Assembly: GCA_903902325.1 (NCBI GenBank)
Contig: CAIUUO010000050.1
Location: 40,936 to 104,935 of the forward strand
Origin: an uncultured Bacteroidia bacterium
GTDB taxonomy: Bacteria; Bacteroidota; Bacteroidia; Bacteroidales; Prolixibacteraceae
DNA: 64,000 nt
Direction of reading: 5' to 3'
Below are positions 53,590-63,500 of this stretch, one piece after another. The stretch's first letter is position 1; every line of letters starts with the position of its first letter. Both the position numbers and the translations under genes were made by a program. The notes below the pieces were generated by a model. It saw only the letters and a program-made list of their open reading frames with translations, did no database searches and had not been told where the DNA came from.

Positions 53590-54000
53590 TTAAGGTTTCG
53601 GTTGAACTGTAATATAAACCGTATATGTTTTTCTCACCAGACGGTTTCCTGAGACAACCGTCCATTTTTTTGGATTTGCCAAATCAGAGAAATCAACCTT
53701 TCCGGTGATCTTGGGATCCAGTTTGGCATCAGTTACCAGTGAAAACTGAGGAAACAGGTTCTTCAGGTCTGTGCCAAACATGACAGTTGTATTGATTGTC
53801 TGGGCTGTCGTATCTATCACAGCGGCTGCGGTCCTGACGGTCTGGAAATCCGCACCAAGCAACTCAAAATTACCTACATAGCATTGTCCCCTGGTCGTTA
53901 TCAGGAGGCCATCTTCGTCAGTGGGGAAATTCTTGGCGCATCGAACCCAGGCAAATATGACCAGGAGGAGGATCAGGAATTTTATAAAATGTTTTTTCAT
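53590..54000 (-). CDS. Small lipoprotein at the SusE position (DUF5018/BT-type unknown)
   Basis: The ATG at 54000 is chosen (MKKHFIKFLILLLVIFAWVRC; Cys21 in WVRC, a weak lipobox); a longer frame reaching 54042 overlaps SusD2 by ten bases and adds no signal. The 136-residue mature protein resembles small Ig-like domains of Bacteroidota Sus accessory proteins (INTTVMFGTDLKNLFPQFSLVTDAK, NPKKWTVVSGNRLVRKTYTVYITVQP). The ending with TYTV(Y/R)ITVQ is typical of DUF5018/BACON-like repeats. Its place right after SusD2 suggests a glycan-binding or complex-supporting lipoprotein. The family assignment is tentative. Confidence 0.6.
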   Translation of the reverse strand: MKKHFIKFLILLLVIFAWVRCAKNFPTDEDGLLITTRGQCYVGNFELLGADFQTVRTAAAVIDTTAQTINTTVMFGTDLKNLFPQFSLVTDAKLDPKITGKVDFSDLANPKKWTVVSGNRLVRKTYTVYITVQPKP

Positions 54001-54032
54001 TGTATCTAATTTTAAATGTATATGTAAGATCA

Positions 54033-55874
54033 TTACAACCAAGGTTTGTTCTGAGTCAGATTAGGATTCCTGTTGCGTTCGCCTGGAGGAATTCTGAAAA
54101 TGTAGCACTGTTGATAGGCTAATTCAGAGGTATTTACAAAGTATTGACTCTGATTTGCACCATTGGTATCTATGCGCCAAACTCCGATTCCGTATGGAGG
54201 ACACCATACTCTTTCGATGGCTCTCCAACGACGAAGGTCAAATCCGCGTTGTCCTTCTGCAAGAAGTTCAACAATCCGTTCCTGTTCAATGGCTGAGAAG
54301 AACGTATTCTTGTCGGCCGTCTTGGAGGCTGCAAGGGCAGGAAGATTGCCACGGTGGCGAATCTGATTGACAAGGCCAATGGCGTCGGCCTGAGGTCCGT
54401 TGATCTCGTTGGTGGCTTCGGCATACATCAGATAGACATCGGCAAGTCTCATCACAGGCCAGCTGTAATTGCCATCGCTGCGTCCCTGTCCTGCATAATT
54501 GCGAACGAATTTGCGGAATACATAGCCTGAGTTAGACCCGTCGGTATTGTATGTCAAATAAGATACACCGTTGATTACTACCTGTGCTGCCCATGATTTG
54601 TAAATAAAAGGACACCATCCGGTAGAGGCAAGGGATACCATTCCTATACTCATCTCGTAATCCCACATAATGGAAGATTTCATACGGTAATCGCGGTTGG
54701 CATAACTGGCAGGGTTGACGGCGGAGTTAAGTTTTGTACGGGCACCGGCAGTTGTTGGGTTGGTCGGAATCATCGGAGCCGCGAAGTCGCCTGTAATCGT
54801 AGACTGGTATCTGTCGGCAATCTCGTAACGCGGAGAGACCCAGCATTGTGAACCTTCGTGGGAACGTCCCGCGAAATCGCGCATCAGTTCTTCTCCCTGG
54901 TTGGTTCCAGTACCACCGTGCGTAAATGCCATGATCAGTTCAGGATCAGCATTGGCAGCCGGCATAAAGAGATCGAAATAATTTGGCAAAACATCTGCGG
55001 CACCCATTGTTCCCCAGCTACCCGGGTCTCCATTGCGGAAGAGGGTAAGTCCATAATTGTTGATTACTGCTTTGAAATCGGCAGCAGCTGCAGTATAGGC
55101 AGCTGTTGCTGCGGTGGTGCTTGGTTTGAATGTATCCAGTTCAGGCCATCCGTTCTTGTTCCAGCATGCCCAGAAAAGTTGCAATTTACCTCTGAAGGCT
55201 AGGGCTGCAGGTTTTGCTGCACGTCCGGATACCGATGCTTTGGCAGGTAATTTATCAAAAGCATAGGTAAAATCGGCCATGATAGAATCCTTGATCTGAG
55301 CGATAGGAATCCTTGAAAGGGTTGATACGTCTGCATCAGCATAGGCAATATAGGTGAAATAAGGAACATCACCCCACATAGAGATCAGGCGGAAATAAAC
55401 CATGCCACGGAGAAGTTTGGCTTCACCGATGACCAGTTCAAGACCCGGGACTGAAGAGGCTTTCGCCGTCGGCAACATCTTCTTCACATTTTCGATCACA
55501 TAATTGCAACGGTTCACACCACCATAAAGATACTGGTACATTTTATCAAAGCTGCTTCCATAACCGTTGGGATTATAGTTGCCTCCGTTGTAGGCGTCTC
55601 CCAGACGAAGGTTCCCGCTTGTCGTACTCGTTCCACGGGCTCTGACATATTCAGACTGTCCGTCCATGTAGTAATCCCTGTCAAACAGTGGCCTGACAGC
55701 AGAATAAGCGCCCATTAGCGCGGTGGTGGCATCAGCTTCCGTATTCCAAAAAGCTGAAGAAGGCAGATCTACCGTAGGAGTTTGTTCCAGCAGATTCTTC
55801 GTACAGGAACTTGTCATAAACGCCATTCCTGCAACCGCAGTAATGACAAATATTTTTAAATTTAATCTTTTCAT
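54033..55874 (-). CDS. susD: SusD/RagB-type glycan-binding lipoprotein (locus 2)
   Basis: The 613-residue lipoprotein has a lipobox (FMTSSC, Cys24) and the SusD N-terminus TKNLLEQTPTVDLPSSAFWNTEADATTALMGAY. Helical repeats follow (AKLLRGMVYFRLISMWGDVPYFT), then the C-terminal signature MRLADVYLMYAEATNEI, LVNQIRHRGNLP, EQERIVELLAEGQRGFDLRRWRA and CYIFRIPPGERNRNPNLTQN. It is longer than locus-1 SusD and only distantly similar, suggesting a different ligand. It is the lid partner of SusC2 and starts 12 bases after its stop. Confidence 0.96.
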   Translation of the reverse strand: MKRLNLKIFVITAVAGMAFMTSSCTKNLLEQTPTVDLPSSAFWNTEADATTALMGAYSAVRPLFDRDYYMDGQSEYVRARGTSTTSGNLRLGDAYNGGNYNPNGYGSSFDKMYQYLYGGVNRCNYVIENVKKMLPTAKASSVPGLELVIGEAKLLRGMVYFRLISMWGDVPYFTYIAYADADVSTLSRIPIAQIKDSIMADFTYAFDKLPAKASVSGRAAKPAALAFRGKLQLFWACWNKNGWPELDTFKPSTTAATAAYTAAAADFKAVINNYGLTLFRNGDPGSWGTMGAADVLPNYFDLFMPAANADPELIMAFTHGGTGTNQGEELMRDFAGRSHEGSQCWVSPRYEIADRYQSTITGDFAAPMIPTNPTTAGARTKLNSAVNPASYANRDYRMKSSIMWDYEMSIGMVSLASTGWCPFIYKSWAAQVVINGVSYLTYNTDGSNSGYVFRKFVRNYAGQGRSDGNYSWPVMRLADVYLMYAEATNEINGPQADAIGLVNQIRHRGNLPALAASKTADKNTFFSAIEQERIVELLAEGQRGFDLRRWRAIERVWCPPYGIGVWRIDTNGANQSQYFVNTSELAYQQCYIFRIPPGERNRNPNLTQNKPWL

Positions 55875-55886
55875 AATTTCAGCTTA

Positions 55887-58800
55887 TTAAAAACCAAGGT
55901 TAATACCAAGTGAGAATGATTTATTCAAAGGATACATGTCACTGGCATTCCCCGTACGCTCAGGATCAAGACCCCTGAAGGTCGTTAGAGTTGCCAGGTT
56001 CTCTGCAGATGCGTACAAGCGCAGGTTGTCGATTGTTAATTTCGACAGCCATTTCTTTGGTAGATTGTAACCAATTTGAATATTCTTGAACCGGAGGTAA
56101 CTCAGGTTGTCGAGCCAGAAACTAGTCGTGGTGACGTTGTTCCCAGGACCGGCAAGACGAGGCCATACGCCATTCGGGTTCGTTACCGCCCATGTGTTGT
56201 TAAACTGTTCCCAGCTTGATGCGTACCTGGTCTGGGGTATGTTGGTGGTATTGAAATTATTCAACCAATAGTCTTTACGACCTGCAGAACCTTGTAACAA
56301 GATGTTCAGGTCAAATCCCTTCCAGGAACAACTGCCGTTAAAGGCGAAATAAGTAGTTGGCCTGTCACGTTGGTATTTTGGTTGGGCAACCTGGTCGTTT
56401 CCGTCTATTTTGCCGTCACCGTTAACGTCTTTCAGAAGAAGGTCTCCGGGAGATGCACCCTGAGGCGTTGCATTGTAAACATCCTGCCACGTTTTGGCAA
56501 TTCCGTTGTCCTGGTAACCATAAACAAAGTGGTACGGCATGCCGAGGTAGACATAACCCCTGTCCAAAAATCCACTCCATGTTTCAAGAACGGTGGCATT
56601 ATAGGAGGCATTTGCGTTCACCATGTAATTGAATTTTCCAATATGGTCTTTCCAGGTAAGATTGATTTCAGTCCCGCGATTCCTTAAGTTGCCTATGTTT
56701 ACGCGAGGCGCGGTATAGGCTCCCGTCAAAAGGTTGGACATGGACGATGGCTGGTTCATTCCTGTTGTCAGACGGTCATAATAGTCAATTTCGGCAGTCA
56801 GACGATTTTTCAGGAATCCAAGGTCGAAACCGACATTGAATACAGAGGTTGACTCCCAGGAAAGATTCTCGTTGGTCATTTTTTGCTGGATAAAACCATT
56901 CACGATGGAACCTCCTGTCATATAGGCACTGGCGCCCATGGTTGGTTGTTGTTCGTAACGTCCGACACCGCTATTATTACCTAGCGTACCATAGGAAGCT
57001 CTCAGTTTACCACTGCTAAGCCACCCTGATGTGTATTTCTTCAGGAAGTCTTCCTGGGTAAAACGCCATCCGGCAGCAACTGAAGGGAAAAAACCGTACT
57101 GGTGACCGGGAAGGAACTTGGAAGATCCGTCGTAGCGGAAATTGGCTTCCAGCAGATATTTATCAAAAGCCGTGTAGTTCATCCGGCCAATAAAGGAACG
57201 CAGACCCTCCGTGTTTGAATTTCCTCCTGTAGACTGGATGGTTGTAAGAGCTGCATCAATTTCGTGAAGAGTCGGATATAGTCTGTCGTTTCTCTGAGAA
57301 TACTGATAACGGTCGTACCAGTACTCCTCGCTATAAACAGCCATGATGTTGATGTCATGATGCATGTTGATCAGCTTGTGATAGTTCAGGCTTCCGTTTA
57401 ACTGCGTTTTATAACCTGTATTCGTGGCATTGCTCACGCCTGCATTGGCTCCAACATAAACACGTGATCCAAATGAATTGGTCTGAAAGTTGTATGCCTG
57501 GTTTGGTGTCGCAGCTGCCCATAAAAATTGGTTGTAATAATTGAGCTGGTATTCAATGCGAGCCGTAAGACCTTTGATAGGTTTCCAGTCACCATAAATA
57601 CTCGTATTTGCCTCCTGGCGATTCTGGTAGTTGAGGTTGTTGATGTAGTTGGTGTAGGGATTGTATGCCTGGGGATCTTCACTGTAGGCCATTACACCGC
57701 CATAATTTCCACTAACCGGATCGTAAGGAGTAATACCAGCAACGGCGTATTGCATGTCATATCCTGCCGTGTTGGTTGACGCTGGGTCTGTGAATCCCTG
57801 TGCATAATAATAGGTGTATTTTGACCAGTTGCCTGCAAATTTAACACCAACCGTGACGTTGTCCTTTACCTTGTAATCATAATTAAAACGTGCGTTGTAA
57901 CGGGTATTGTCGTTGTTGATCTGCAGACCTTTTTCGTCCATTATACCAACAGAGATAAAAAAGTTGGACTTATCGTTGCTTCCTGATGCCGAAAGATTGT
58001 AATTTTTGACAGAACCCGTACGCATGATGACATTCCACCAGTCTGTATTCGGATAGGCAAGCGGATTGATCATTCCAAGAGCCAACCACTGGTCGATGGT
58101 GCCATCCTTGTAAATGTAGTTGGAGCGAAGCGTACTGACAGAAGCGGCCCTTTGCTCCAGTGTCAGTGCACGGGGATAGTCGGCCATAAAGTCATACGCT
58201 TTGGTCGGAGTGGTCGTAGCAAACGAACTTGAGAAATTGATGGAGGTTTTGCCTGAACCTTTGCCTGATTTCGTTGTGATCAGAATAACTCCGTTGGCAG
58301 CGCGAGAACCATAAACAGCAGAAGAAGCAGCATCCTTTAGTACGGAAATGCTTTCTACATCACTCATGTTGATTCTGTTCATATCCACATCGGGCATACC
58401 ATCCACGACAACAAGGGGTGAGGAAGAGTTGACAGTTCCCATACCACGGATAAGCAAGGTTGCGTTGTCATTTCCTGCCATTCCCGAAGATTGTGTGACG
58501 GCCAGACCGGGAACAAGACCTTCCATACCGGAAGATAAGTTCGTCAAGGATCGGTTTGTTAACTTTTCGTCGATTTTAACGGCTGCAACGGCTCCGGTCA
58601 GATTCACCTTTTTCTGCGTACCGAAACCAACAACAACAACTTCTTCCACATCAACAGACTCGGAAGCCATGATGACATTCAGAGTCTTACTGGTCCCGAG
58701 AGTAATCTCCTGGGATTTCAGCCCGATAAATGAAAATACCAAAACCTTGGAGCCTGCGGGTACAGATAGCGTGAATTTTCCGTCCATATCCGTTGTAGTT

Positions 58801-58967
58801 CCAATGCTTTGTCCTTTTACGACAACCGATACTCCCGGAATGGAAGATCCGTCCTTTTCTGTGACTTTTCCGGAGTAAACCGTATTTTGCGCCACAACAG
58901 ACAGACCCGCGAGCAGCCAGGGTATCAGAACCATTAGTAATCTGATAAAAACTCGATTTTTTTTCAT
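55887..58967 (-). CDS. susC: SusC/RagA-type TonB-dependent glycan importer (locus 2)
   Basis: The 1026-residue protein has a signal peptide (about 1-27, SVVAQN). It continues with a carboxypeptidase-regulatory-like domain (YSGKVTEKDGSSIPGVSVVVKG), the linker VDVEEVVVVGFGTQKKVNLTGAV, and a plug with SGMEGLVPGLAVTQSSGMAG and the SusC signature VLKDAASSAVYGSRAANGVILITTK. The barrel ends FSLGINLGF. It imports the glycan fragments for locus 2. It follows the GH88 gene by 28 bases, with no promoter space in between, so GH88 and SusC2 must share a transcript. Confidence 0.96.
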   Translation of the reverse strand: MKKNRVFIRLLMVLIPWLLAGLSVVAQNTVYSGKVTEKDGSSIPGVSVVVKGQSIGTTTDMDGKFTLSVPAGSKVLVFSFIGLKSQEITLGTSKTLNVIMASESVDVEEVVVVGFGTQKKVNLTGAVAAVKIDEKLTNRSLTNLSSGMEGLVPGLAVTQSSGMAGNDNATLLIRGMGTVNSSSPLVVVDGMPDVDMNRINMSDVESISVLKDAASSAVYGSRAANGVILITTKSGKGSGKTSINFSSSFATTTPTKAYDFMADYPRALTLEQRAASVSTLRSNYIYKDGTIDQWLALGMINPLAYPNTDWWNVIMRTGSVKNYNLSASGSNDKSNFFISVGIMDEKGLQINNDNTRYNARFNYDYKVKDNVTVGVKFAGNWSKYTYYYAQGFTDPASTNTAGYDMQYAVAGITPYDPVSGNYGGVMAYSEDPQAYNPYTNYINNLNYQNRQEANTSIYGDWKPIKGLTARIEYQLNYYNQFLWAAATPNQAYNFQTNSFGSRVYVGANAGVSNATNTGYKTQLNGSLNYHKLINMHHDINIMAVYSEEYWYDRYQYSQRNDRLYPTLHEIDAALTTIQSTGGNSNTEGLRSFIGRMNYTAFDKYLLEANFRYDGSSKFLPGHQYGFFPSVAAGWRFTQEDFLKKYTSGWLSSGKLRASYGTLGNNSGVGRYEQQPTMGASAYMTGGSIVNGFIQQKMTNENLSWESTSVFNVGFDLGFLKNRLTAEIDYYDRLTTGMNQPSSMSNLLTGAYTAPRVNIGNLRNRGTEINLTWKDHIGKFNYMVNANASYNATVLETWSGFLDRGYVYLGMPYHFVYGYQDNGIAKTWQDVYNATPQGASPGDLLLKDVNGDGKIDGNDQVAQPKYQRDRPTTYFAFNGSCSWKGFDLNILLQGSAGRKDYWLNNFNTTNIPQTRYASSWEQFNNTWAVTNPNGVWPRLAGPGNNVTTTSFWLDNLSYLRFKNIQIGYNLPKKWLSKLTIDNLRLYASAENLATLTTFRGLDPERTGNASDMYPLNKSFSLGINLGF

Positions 58968-58995
58968 AGTTAAAAATTTAATTTACATAAAACTT

Positions 58996-60216
58996 CTATT
59001 TTTTAAGGTGATTGAAATTATTTTGTCTAACAAGTGCTTCCAGATAATAGTAATCGGCATAATTGATCGGCACATCCACTTCAACGTGCTGCGGATATGA
59101 GCCTGTTGAATGGCCAAGCAGAAAACCTTTGTTTTCGCCTGGTTTGGATAAATAGTCTTTATTCAGGCTTTTCAGGATGGTTTCTGCTGATTTGATGTAG
59201 AAATCTTTTTTCGAAGGTGAAAATTGTGCCAGTTCCAAAAGTGCAGATGCTGTTATTGCAGCGGCTGAAACGTCTCTGGGCCTAACGGAAGCTTCAGGTG
59301 CATCAAAATCCCAGTAGGGAATTTTATCAGCTGGCAGGTTCGGATGGTTCAGAATGAAAGCTGCAATTTTTTCGGCCTGATACAGGAAACTGACAATCCC
59401 TGTTTCACGGTAGCACATGGTATATCCATACAAGCCCCAGGCCTGGCCCCTTGCCCAGGCCGAAGAATCGGAAAACCCCTGATGTGTGGTCTTTTGGAGT
59501 ACTTTCCCTGTTATGCTGTCGTAATCAATGACATGATAGGAACTATTGTCAGCACGAAAATGGTTGGCCAAGGTTGTTTCCGCGTGCTTAACGGCTATAT
59601 TGTAATATTGTTGGTCACCTGTTTGGCGGGAAGCCCAGAAAAGAAGTTCCAGATTCATCATATTGTCAATAATTACCGGGAACTGCCACTTGTCCTTGCT
59701 GTGATCCCAGGAACGGAATGCGCCCACTTTTTCGTTGAACCGTTTCGTGAGGGTTTTAGCCGACTGGATCAATATATCCCTGTAAACTGAATCTTTTGTA
59801 AGGTGATATCCCTGGCCATAACTGCACATCATTTTAAAACCCATGTCATGGGTCTTTCCGTTTAATTTTTCCTGTTCCAGGGGGGTGGTGAATTCAACAG
59901 CTAGCTTTTGCAGTTCTGTATCTCCTGTTAAAATTGAGCCATACCATAATGATCCTGCATAAAACCCGCTGCACCAGTCTTTGGAGGGAATCAGATTTAG
60001 GGTGCCATCACTGTTCAGGCTTCGTATGGTGACAACATCTTTTCGCGTTGTTAGGGTTTTGGCCACTTTGAAGTTAACTGCCAGTAATTTAAGCTGACTC
60101 TTTATCAGTTCGTAAGAACCATTGGCTCGGTGGTTTCCTGTTTGACAGCCTGAAAAGAGCAGATCCAGAACGGACACAAAGTAAACCACTTTGGTGAAGT
60201 TTTTCATTTTTTTCAT
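58996..60216 (-). CDS. GH88 unsaturated glucuronyl hydrolase-like lipoprotein
   Basis: The ATG at 60216 (or 60207) is chosen because it gives an SPII signal ending at LLFSGC (Cys24); an upstream extension reaching 60258 has no signal. The 406-residue enzyme has the GH88 (alpha/alpha)6 barrel: HDMGF with Asp124 and IIDNMMNLELL with Asp184, 60 residues apart as the catalytic Asp pair of Bacillus UGL (88 and 149 by memory), plus SAWARGQAWGLYGY. It removes the Delta-4,5-unsaturated uronic acid left by polysaccharide lyases by hydration of the vinyl ether. It is the first gene of the locus-2 operon, in front of SusC2, and divides its promoter region with the divergent HTCS 2. Confidence 0.93.
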   Translation of the reverse strand: MKKMKNFTKVVYFVSVLDLLFSGCQTGNHRANGSYELIKSQLKLLAVNFKVAKTLTTRKDVVTIRSLNSDGTLNLIPSKDWCSGFYAGSLWYGSILTGDTELQKLAVEFTTPLEQEKLNGKTHDMGFKMMCSYGQGYHLTKDSVYRDILIQSAKTLTKRFNEKVGAFRSWDHSKDKWQFPVIIDNMMNLELLFWASRQTGDQQYYNIAVKHAETTLANHFRADNSSYHVIDYDSITGKVLQKTTHQGFSDSSAWARGQAWGLYGYTMCYRETGIVSFLYQAEKIAAFILNHPNLPADKIPYWDFDAPEASVRPRDVSAAAITASALLELAQFSPSKKDFYIKSAETILKSLNKDYLSKPGENKGFLLGHSTGSYPQHVEVDVPINYADYYYLEALVRQNNFNHLKK

Positions 60217-60281
60217 TTTATCCGGTTTAGTTAATTCGGATATGACAAGTAACCCCAAAAATAATCTGAACTCTTCCCTCC

Positions 60282-60312
60282 CAAAGATAAATCATGTATC
60301 AGTTTCTGTCAA
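60282..60312 (-). promoter_or_regulatory. Bacteroidota-type promoter of the GH88-SusC2-SusD2 operon
   Basis: On the minus strand, TTG (60312-60310) and TATCTTTG (60289-60282) are separated by 20 bases. This equals the Bacteroidota -33 TTG and -7 TAnnTTTG elements with the usual spacing. The predicted start of transcription, about 60275, would give an untranslated leader of roughly 60-70 bases before the GH88 start. Confidence 0.65.
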
Positions 60313-60379
60313 TTATGTGTCAGAATGTAACGGATGTATCAATTTTGACACATTTGTTAAAAAATGATTTTTGTGTCAG
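60294..60379. promoter_or_regulatory. Cluster of ATGTRTCAR repeats, possible HTCS operator
   Basis: Direct copies are ATGTATCAG (60294), ATGTGTCAG (60315), ATGTATCAA (60334) and TTGTGTCAG (60371), plus one inverted copy TTGACACAT (60345-60353). Starts are 21, 19 and 37 bases apart, i.e. about two and nearly four helical turns. The cluster covers and lies just upstream of the GH88 operon promoter, where an AraC-type regulator would bind. Confidence 0.55.
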
Positions 60380-60503
60380 CTCAAAATGATCAAATGCTTA
60401 CCTTCGCCTAATCAAACAAGCTTCCTTTGGCTGCTTCTATCACATCAGGTATTTTATTCATTAATTAGTAATCCAAACGGAAATTTGGCAGGTATTAGAA
60501 TCT

Positions 60504-63500
60504 ATGAGGCACAGTATTCATGTTGTGATAATGTATAAACAAAGACTTACTATTCGGTCACGCAAACTGCAGTCGGGAGCCGTGGTATTTATCATCCTTT
60601 GCTTTTCATTTCTTACATTTTTTCAGTCTTTTCCTTCCAAAGCAGATGATTTCAAAATAGTGAAGATTTCTCCTGAAGGTGGCTTTACATTCGATGCGAT
60701 CAATACCATTTGTGAGGATAAATTTGGCTTCATCTGGTTCGGTTCGAATAGTGGCGTTTATCGGTACAATTCGGTGGAAACTATTAAATTTATCAACTCG
60801 CCTGACGATAAATATTCCTTGCCTGGTAATACGATCAGGTCATTATACCGTGATCTGAAGGATGAACTGTGGATTTCGACCAACAATGGAATAGCTCAGT
60901 TTGACTTTCAAAATGAGAATTTCCGAAGATACTTGTTTCATGATACGGCCGGAAATCCGCGGGGCTCCAATGTGAACCAAATTCTCCAGACCGCAGACAG
61001 TACTTACTGGATGGTTGATAATTCAGGGTTTTCGTCGATTGATTTCAAAACCAATGTAGTTCATTATCTGCCTCTTCCCGAGAATCAGAGAAATGATCAG
61101 ATCAGGATAGCCGCCTTTGATCCGAATGACGGAAGGATTTGGCTTGGCGGAATGAACGGAGGTATTTTTTATTGCGATTATCCGTATCACGAAATAAAGC
61201 TATTTGCGCAGGAGCGGACAGAAAGTGTTTTTGCTATCCTGCCGGATGGTGATCAGGTATGGATCGGTTACGATTGGGGCGGGGCTGATCTATTCACAAA
61301 ACAGGGAATTCTAAAGGAACACTTTGGTGACAATGTGGAGGGAAGAAACAAAATTCCGAGTTCACGGGTAAGGACCATCTTCAGGAATAGAAACGAAATT
61401 TGGATCGGCACCTTTAAAGGTTTGGCCAGGATGAAACCCGGAGGAATTGAAGTGATCGACAAAGCAAAATATCCCGGATTGCTGAACAGCAGTATATTCC
61501 AGATCTATCGTGATTCAAAGAAAGGAATATGGATTGGAACCTGGTCGGGAGGATTGAGTTACATCAATGAATGGTCAAACAGTTTCGAACACTATAAACG
61601 TGAAACCTATGATAATTCATTGAGCGATAATGTTATAAGTGATTTTGAGGAAACCGCAGACGGTAACATTATCGCTGCCACAGAAGAAGGACATCTGAAT
61701 TATTTAAATATTGGAACGCATAATTTTACCCTTTCGAATATCAATAGTTCAAAAGGCCTCGTCAACCACATTAAATCCCTCGACACAGATAAATTCGGGA
61801 CTCTCTGGATTGGTACTTTCGCCTCAGGAATATTCTTTCGAACTTTTGGATCAAAAGAATACAAACACTTTGATCTGATCGAAGATTACAAGGAACAGTT
61901 TTATGATATTGCTTCCGGGAAAGATGGTGTCTGGTTTGCCTCTTCCATGAGGGGGTTGTATTACTACGATTATCTGACCCGCCAGGTTAAACATTATTTA
62001 CCCAATAGTTCCGATCCTGAATCTCTATCTTCCAGTATGGTTAGGTCTCTTTTAATCGATTCGAAGGGGAATCTGTGGGTTGGTACAAACGTTGGCCTCA
62101 ACGTAAAGGACAAGGGCTCCGAAAAATTCAGGAGGTATTTTTACAATGAGGATAAAAATAACCGCATAAGCAGCAACGTAATCTATTCGCTGCTTGAAGA
62201 CTCCAAACAAAATATCTGGATCGGGACAGCGGGAGGCGGTGTCAATATATTTGACCCGAAAACAGGCTCTTTTTCCCAACTATCGAAGAAGGAAGGCCTT
62301 CCTGGGAACGACGTGTACGGTATTTTGGAGGACAACGCAGGGGTGGTCTGGATGAGTACGGAAAATGGTATTTCAGCATGGTCCCCGGTAAATGGTCATT
62401 TTCGGAATTTTGATTACACAGACGGTTTGCAGGGAAACCAGTTCAATCCAGGCTCTGCCTTCAAGGCAAGAAACGGTGAGTTATTTTTTGGCGGATCGAA
62501 CGGATTTACACGGTTTGATCCAATGATGATGAAAGAGAATCCGGTTGTGCCTGAAACGTATGTTACTGGTTTGGAGATCAATAATCAGGCTGTGAACCAT
62601 ATCAGCGATCCTGTCCTGATTAAACAGTCGCTTTTGACTCTCGACCATCTTGAATTGAATTACAACCAGAATTCACTGAGATTTGAATTCGTAGCCAATA
62701 ATTTTCTTCTTCCTCAGAAGAACAGTTTCAGATATCGCCTGACTGGTTATAACCCCAACTGGATTGAGATTAAAAAGGACAACAAGGCCATTTTTACCAA
62801 GATACCACCGGGCGATTATGTTTTCGAAGTGAAGGGCGCAAACAATGATGGCAAGTGGAATGAAACGCCAGCCCAACTTTTCATTACCATCCATAGTCCA
62901 TTCTGGAGTTCAGCCTATGCTTTTATCTTTTATATCCTTCTGATCCTTCTGATTGTTTATCTGTCTCAAAGGGAACTGAGGCTTAGGAACCGTCTTTGGA
63001 ATTCAATCATTCAGGAAAGGATACATCGCGAAAATGAGGAAAAGCTCCATCAGTTAAAACTTCAGTTTTTTACCAATATTTCCCACGAATTCAGGACCCC
63101 GCTTACGCTGATCCTTTCTCCGCTTTCACTGCTGAAGAAGAAAATTGCGGGGCAGGAGGAGCCACTTGAATATGTGGGACTGATTGAAAACAACGCTAAC
63201 AGGCTACTAAGGCTTGTTAACCAGATTCTGGATATACGTAAAATAGAACTTGGTAAAATCAATTTCCAGCCAATACCTTTTGATATTGTTGCACTTAGTC
63301 AGGAGGTTTTCCAGTGCTTCTCACTCCAGGATAATGACCGCAAAATAAGGTTCTCCTTCGAATCTGATTTTTCATCCCTTTTCATTTCGATTGAGCCGGA
63401 TAAAATTGACAAAACAATCTTTAACCTGCTGTCCAATGCCATGAAATACACCAGCGAAGGTGGTAGCATTCAGCTTCTGGTAAAGAATTCTGAATGGGAA

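Larger units (their letters stand above)
60217..60503. other. Divergent control region between GH88 operon and HTCS 2
   Basis: This 287-base gap is AT-rich and has no gene. It contains a minus-strand promoter (60282-60312) and a cluster of ATGTRTCAR-like repeats (60294-60379), described separately. The HTCS 2 start itself could be at 60504 or 60531. The remaining 120 bases before HTCS 2 have no clear box. Confidence 0.6.
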
